Of a stretch of 64,000 nt of DNA, positions 60,761 to 64,000 are shown one piece after another (positions within the stretch are counted from its first letter, which is position 1; every line of letters starts with the position of its first letter). Both the position numbers and the translations under genes were made by a program. The DNA comes from Sphingobacteriaceae bacterium GW460-11-11-14-LB5. Lineage in GTDB: Bacteria; Bacteroidota; Bacteroidia; Sphingobacteriales; Sphingobacteriaceae. The DNA is taken from contig CP021237.1 of NCBI GenBank assembly GCA_002151545.1, forward strand, positions 6,118,067 through 6,182,066, given 5' to 3'. The notes under the pieces are model-generated. The model worked only from the letters and a program-made list of their open reading frames with translations. It did not search any database and was not told the DNA's origin.

Positions 60761-61114
60761 TTATGCCGAGAAACTCGTGCCACAGCCACAAGTGCTGGTT
60801 GCATTAGGATTAACGAAAGTAAAACCACGAGAATTTAATCCATCCTGCCAGTCGATCATCATGCCCATTAAATACATCTGGTGTGCTTTGTTCATGAAAA
60901 CTTTAATGCCATCAATAAAAAATTCCTGATCGCCATCTTTTTTCTGATCAAAACCTAAAACGTAATTCATGCCAGCACAGCCGCCACCCTCTACGCCTAC
61001 GCGTAATCCGTAATCTTCACTAATCTCCTGCTGATCCCTTAATTTATATAACTCTTTGGCTGCTCCTTCTGAAAAAGTAACGGGTGCAAATGCTGTATCA
61101 ACTGTTGTGCTCAT
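60761..61114 (-). CDS. Iron-sulfur cluster assembly protein, IscA/ErpA/SufA family
   Basis: This 117-residue A-type carrier passes Fe-S clusters to apoproteins. The three cluster cysteines are C46 (VEGGGCAGMNY), C109 and C111 (TSTCGCGTSF). Family motifs FVNPNATSTCGCG and LRVGVEGGGC are intact. It stands alone, with no suf or isc genes nearby, so the exact subtype is left open. The mutase-linked membrane protein gene on the other strand begins about 90 bp upstream. Confidence 0.93.
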   Translation of the reverse strand: MSTTVDTAFAPVTFSEGAAKELYKLRDQQEISEDYGLRVGVEGGGCAGMNYVLGFDQKKDGDQEFFIDGIKVFMNKAHQMYLMGMMIDWQDGLNSRGFTFVNPNATSTCGCGTSFSA

Positions 61115-61206
61115 GTTATTTAAATTTTATCTGTTACAAATATAAATAATAATGCACATTTTTGCTTTTAACGGTCTGTTAATATTACCGTAATTAAACA
61201 ATACTT

Positions 61207-61737
61207 ATGAATACCCAACAAATTTTAGTTGATATAGTTGTCTTATTTGCAGGCATTTTCGCTGCGCTAATCGCCCTTTATTACATTCTAAGGAACGATA
61301 TCCAGCGTTTCTTTGACTTAAAAACGATCGAGCTGAACAAAGAAAGCCGGGCGCATATTTTGCCCTTACGTTTACAGGCACACGAACGTTTAATCATATT
61401 TATCGACCGGATTAACCCCGCTAATTTGCTTGTTCGCCTGCACCAGCAAGGAATTGGCATTGGTACTTTACAAGCTGGTATCTTAAACGAAATTCGCTCG
61501 GAGTACCAGCATAATATTACCCAGCAGTTGTATGTAGATAGCGTAACCTGGACTGTGGTGCGAAAATTAAAGGACGATACCATTGCCATGATTAATAATG
61601 CCGTACAAGGTTTACCTGCCGATGCAAATGGGATTGAACTCAGCAAGGCAATTTTACAGCACATGGCCAGTAAAGATGAAAACCCTTACGATTTAACCAT
61701 CGAACTGATTAAAAAAGACATCCATAAGCTGTTTTAA
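61207..61737 (+). CDS. Single-span membrane protein of unknown function
   Basis: The 176-residue protein has one N-terminal membrane span (ILVDIVVLFAGIFAALIALYYIL) and a helical soluble part that begins KESRAHILPLRLQAHERLIIFIDRINPANLL and contains HNITQQLYVDSVTWTVVRKLKDD. Similar proteins are widespread in Bacteroidota, often near methylmalonyl-CoA mutase genes, to my knowledge with no function assigned. Here the mutase gene follows after 162 bp with a repeat in between. Confidence 0.75.
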   Translation: MNTQQILVDIVVLFAGIFAALIALYYILRNDIQRFFDLKTIELNKESRAHILPLRLQAHERLIIFIDRINPANLLVRLHQQGIGIGTLQAGILNEIRSEYQHNITQQLYVDSVTWTVVRKLKDDTIAMINNAVQGLPADANGIELSKAILQHMASKDENPYDLTIELIKKDIHKLF

Positions 61738-61741
61738 GGAA

Positions 61742-61852
61742 GGTTAACTGGTTAATTGTTTAAATCGGTTAGCTGCGAATCCTTGGAATTCGAATAATAA
61801 TTTTTCGTTAGGCTGTTAACCAATTAACCAGTTTCAAACAGTTACGCAACTT
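61742..61852. repeat. GGTTAACTG-type inverted repeat
   Basis: GGTTAACTGGTTAATTGTTT near 61742 and an inverted diverged copy (TTAACCAATTAACCAG near 61816) form the arms. It is a relative of the repeats at 30584, 31173 and 59285. A degenerate TGAACCAATGA repeat (61861-61893) follows up to the mutase start. Confidence 0.75.
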
Positions 61853-61899
61853 GCCGTACTAATGAACCAATGACTATTGAACCAATGAACTAACTTATT

Positions 61900-63447
61900 A
61901 TGAGCGAAAAGAAGCACACCACCACCTCAGGCATTGAAATCAAAGCGCTGTACACCAAAGCGAAGCCGATGGAAGAGCTGCCGGGCGAATTTCCCTTTAC
62001 CAGGGGGATTCAGAAGGATATGTACCGGGGCCGTTTATGGACAATGCGGCAGTATGCAGGCTTTTCGACCGCTGAAGAATCAAACAAGCGTTACCATTAT
62101 TTATTGGCGCAGGGAACAACGGGCTTATCTGTTGCTTTTGATCTTCCAACGCAAATTGGTTACGACTCTGATCATGAAATGGCCGATGGCGAGGTGGGTA
62201 AGGTGGGCGTGGCTATCGATTCGTTAAAGGATATTGAAATTCTATTTGATGGTATTCAGCTGAAAGACATTACCACTTCGATGACAATCAATGCAACGGC
62301 TTCAATTTTGTTGGCCATGTATATTGCGCTGGCCAAAAAACAAGGTGCAGATTTAAAACAGATTTCAGGCACGATACAGAACGACATCTTAAAAGAATAT
62401 GCGGCGAGGGGAACTTATATTTATCCGCCAAAACAATCGATGCGATTAATTACCGATATTTTTGAGTTCTGCAGCAAAGAAGTGCCGAAGTGGAATACCA
62501 TTTCTATATCCGGCTACCATATTCGCGAGGCCGGATCTACCGCGGTGCAAGAACTTGCTTTTACATTGGCGAACGGTAAAACCTATTTAAAAGCAGCGCT
62601 GGATAAAGGTTTAGATATTAATGTATTTGCGAAACGTTTGTCGTTCTTCTTCAATTGCCACAATAATTTCTTTGAAGAAATAGCAAAATTTAGGGCCGCA
62701 AGGCGCATGTGGGCCAAAATTACCAAAGATTTGGGGGCCACAGACGAAAAAGCACAGATGCTCAGATTTCATACCCAAACCGGAGGTTCAACCTTAACTG
62801 CACAACAGCCGTTAAACAATGTAATCAGGGTAAGCAATCAGGCTATGGCGGCCGTTCTTGGCGGAACTCAATCCCTGCATACCAATGGTTACGATGAAGC
62901 ACTTTCGCTTCCAACGGAATCGGCTGCAAAAATTGCTTTACGTACCCAGCAGATCATTGCCTTCGAGAGCGGTGTTACCGATACCGTAGATCCATTGGCA
63001 GGATCATTCTTTGTAGAAAACCTAACCGATGAAGTAGAAACGGCTGCCTGGGCTTATATCGATCGGATAGACGCTATGGGTGGCTCGGTTAATGCCATCG
63101 AAAGCGACTACATGCAAAATGAGATTGCCGGTGCATCTTATCAGTATCAAAAAGAAATCGAAAGCGGCGAAAGGATCTCAGTAGGGGTAAATAAGTTTAC
63201 CCAGGAGGAAGAAGGTTTGACCGAAGTTTTTAATATTGATGATTCTATCCGTAAGCTGCAATCTGAAAAACTGGAAATTTTAAAAACCACCCGTGATAAT
63301 GATGCCGTAGAAAAAGCATTGCAAAGTTTGCATGAAGCGGCCAAAGGCGAAACTAACTTAATGCCATTGATTATAGATGCGGTTGAAAAGTATGCTACGC
63401 TTGGCGAAATTGCAGATGTGTTTAGGGGTACTTTTGGCGTTTACTAA
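61900..63447 (+). CDS. Methylmalonyl-CoA mutase, catalytic subunit without B12-binding domain
   Basis: This 515-residue protein is the TIM-barrel (substrate) part of an adenosylcobalamin-dependent acyl-CoA mutase, probably methylmalonyl-CoA mutase. Motifs are FPFTRGIQKDMYRGRLWTMRQY with the CoA-binding residues, GLSVAFDLPTQIGYDSD, GTIQNDILKEYAARGTYIYPP, ISISGYHIREAGS and RTQQIIAFESGVTDTVDPLAGS. The usual C-terminal cobalamin domain (DxHxxG) is missing, so the partner must be encoded elsewhere, as in split bacterial mutases. The end GTFGVY is typical of the large subunit. The substrate (methylmalonyl- or a related CoA) is not settled. Confidence 0.9.
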   Translation: MSEKKHTTTSGIEIKALYTKAKPMEELPGEFPFTRGIQKDMYRGRLWTMRQYAGFSTAEESNKRYHYLLAQGTTGLSVAFDLPTQIGYDSDHEMADGEVGKVGVAIDSLKDIEILFDGIQLKDITTSMTINATASILLAMYIALAKKQGADLKQISGTIQNDILKEYAARGTYIYPPKQSMRLITDIFEFCSKEVPKWNTISISGYHIREAGSTAVQELAFTLANGKTYLKAALDKGLDINVFAKRLSFFFNCHNNFFEEIAKFRAARRMWAKITKDLGATDEKAQMLRFHTQTGGSTLTAQQPLNNVIRVSNQAMAAVLGGTQSLHTNGYDEALSLPTESAAKIALRTQQIIAFESGVTDTVDPLAGSFFVENLTDEVETAAWAYIDRIDAMGGSVNAIESDYMQNEIAGASYQYQKEIESGERISVGVNKFTQEEEGLTEVFNIDDSIRKLQSEKLEILKTTRDNDAVEKALQSLHEAAKGETNLMPLIIDAVEKYATLGEIADVFRGTFGVY

Positions 63448-64000
63448 CAAAGCTTCGGCAACCTGATTGGTGTTTCATTTCAGGTCAAAATTAAAGGCAT
63501 GCTGCTTTTGATGAAGGGGTAATAAAATGAACAAATATCTTATTCACTGATCTCAAATTTAAGGAGTTGAATTGTCGTAAAATTCATACAAAAATAAGGC
63601 ATAATGAATTAATCTAAAATCGATTTGAACGATTGGCTTAAATTAATATTAATTTATTTATCTTATGGCTTTGATTTTCAGTTAATTCGACTAATAAAAA
63701 GACTAAAACGCTTAACTAGTGCCTAAAATGGCTTAGATTTTGCTTTTTCAACAGCGATTCGAAGTGATGAGGGTATATTGATGTTAAATAATGGTTAATG
63801 TGGATAACCAGTGTTAATAAATAGTTATCAACATAAAAAATTGAGGTTAAGCGGGCTACTATATTCCTTATCAGTACGTTACGATTTATTTGAAATTTTT
63901 GTTTAAAATGTTGATAATTTTCTCAATATTCGTAGTCCCTAAACGGACCATCCCTTTAATTCGAATAGGCACTGTAAACCAATAAATTATAGAAATCGCA
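63448..64000. other. Gene-free AT-rich region with DnaA-box-like 9-mers, candidate oriC
   Basis: No gene was seen in these 553 bases. Four 9-mers fit DnaA boxes: TGTGGATAA at 63799-63807 (perfect consensus, minus), TGTTAATAA at 63812-63820 (minus), TTATCAACA at 63825-63833 (plus) and TGTTGATAA at 63909-63917 (minus). The AT-rich stretch TTAATATTAATTTATTTATC (63644-63663) could be an unwinding element. This could be a chromosomal origin or a DnaA-controlled promoter of a gene beyond the edge; dnaA itself is not in the window. Confidence 0.6.

Overview
The window looks like chromosomal DNA of a Bacteroidota bacterium of the Sphingobacteriaceae, most like Pedobacter. The reasons are promoters of the Bacteroidota type (TTTG, 19-21 bp, TAnnTTTG), no consistent Shine-Dalgarno sequences, Bacteroidota-typical families (DUF1599, the BT_3928-like DoxX/thioredoxin fusion, CCC-motif membrane protein, YARHG lipoprotein, head-GIN/DUF2807 protein, one-chain GcvP), carotenoid genes, and many short palindromic repeats between genes. 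The genus is an inference. No rRNA, tRNA, prophage, CRISPR array or intact insertion sequence was recognised.

Layout. 0-6.9 kb: the end of an M28 peptidase, an M23 peptidase/bactofilin pair, a CBS protein, a lipoprotein gene bracketed by a structured 160-170 bp direct repeat, ahcY, a small secreted protein and a divergent polysaccharide deacetylase. 7-9.9 kb: a four-unit tandem array that has copied the 3' end of a GtrA gene, then gtrA and a GT39 glycosyltransferase. 10-15.6 kb: pdxJ, an EamA exporter, a lipoprotein and gcvP. 15.8-19.9 kb: small envelope proteins, an orphan DUF4157 protein, YceI and a metallo-beta-lactamase-fold hydrolase. 20-29.5 kb: sulfatase, recJ, lptB, a GH3 enzyme, six small envelope genes and a bacilliredoxin. 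29.7-36 kb: cdaA and folP separated by a four-helix-bundle gene inside perfect inverted repeats, then DUF1599, DoxX, an ABC permease, DinB and aroK. 36-46 kb: crtD-like desaturase coupled to an M28 peptidase, an ATPase, rlmD, a serine hydrolase and a phosphoribosyltransferase. 46-51.4 kb: late carotenoid genes (acyltransferase, glycosyltransferase, CruF, a YoeB-type toxin-antitoxin pair, ispH, CrtW). 51.6-64 kb: hemH, gluconokinase, waaA, a UDP-sugar operon (ugd, uxs, galE) with a PHP-type phosphatase, a MacB-like permease, an IscA-type protein and a methylmalonyl-CoA mutase subunit. The last 550 bp have no gene and hold four DnaA-box-like 9-mers, a candidate replication origin.

How the genes work together. 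CrtD, CruF, CrtW, the glycosyltransferase and the acyltransferase could finish a ketolated, 1'-hydroxylated and perhaps glycosylated and acylated carotenoid, with IspH supplying isoprenoid precursors; crtB, crtI, crtY and crtZ are not in the window. LptB, WaaA and the UDP-sugar enzymes serve the outer membrane and surface polysaccharides. M23 peptidase plus bactofilin probably shapes the cell wall locally. CdaA makes c-di-AMP. The most unusual material lies between the genes: several repeat families bracket accessory genes, supply false start codons, or have entered the coding ends of neighbouring genes.
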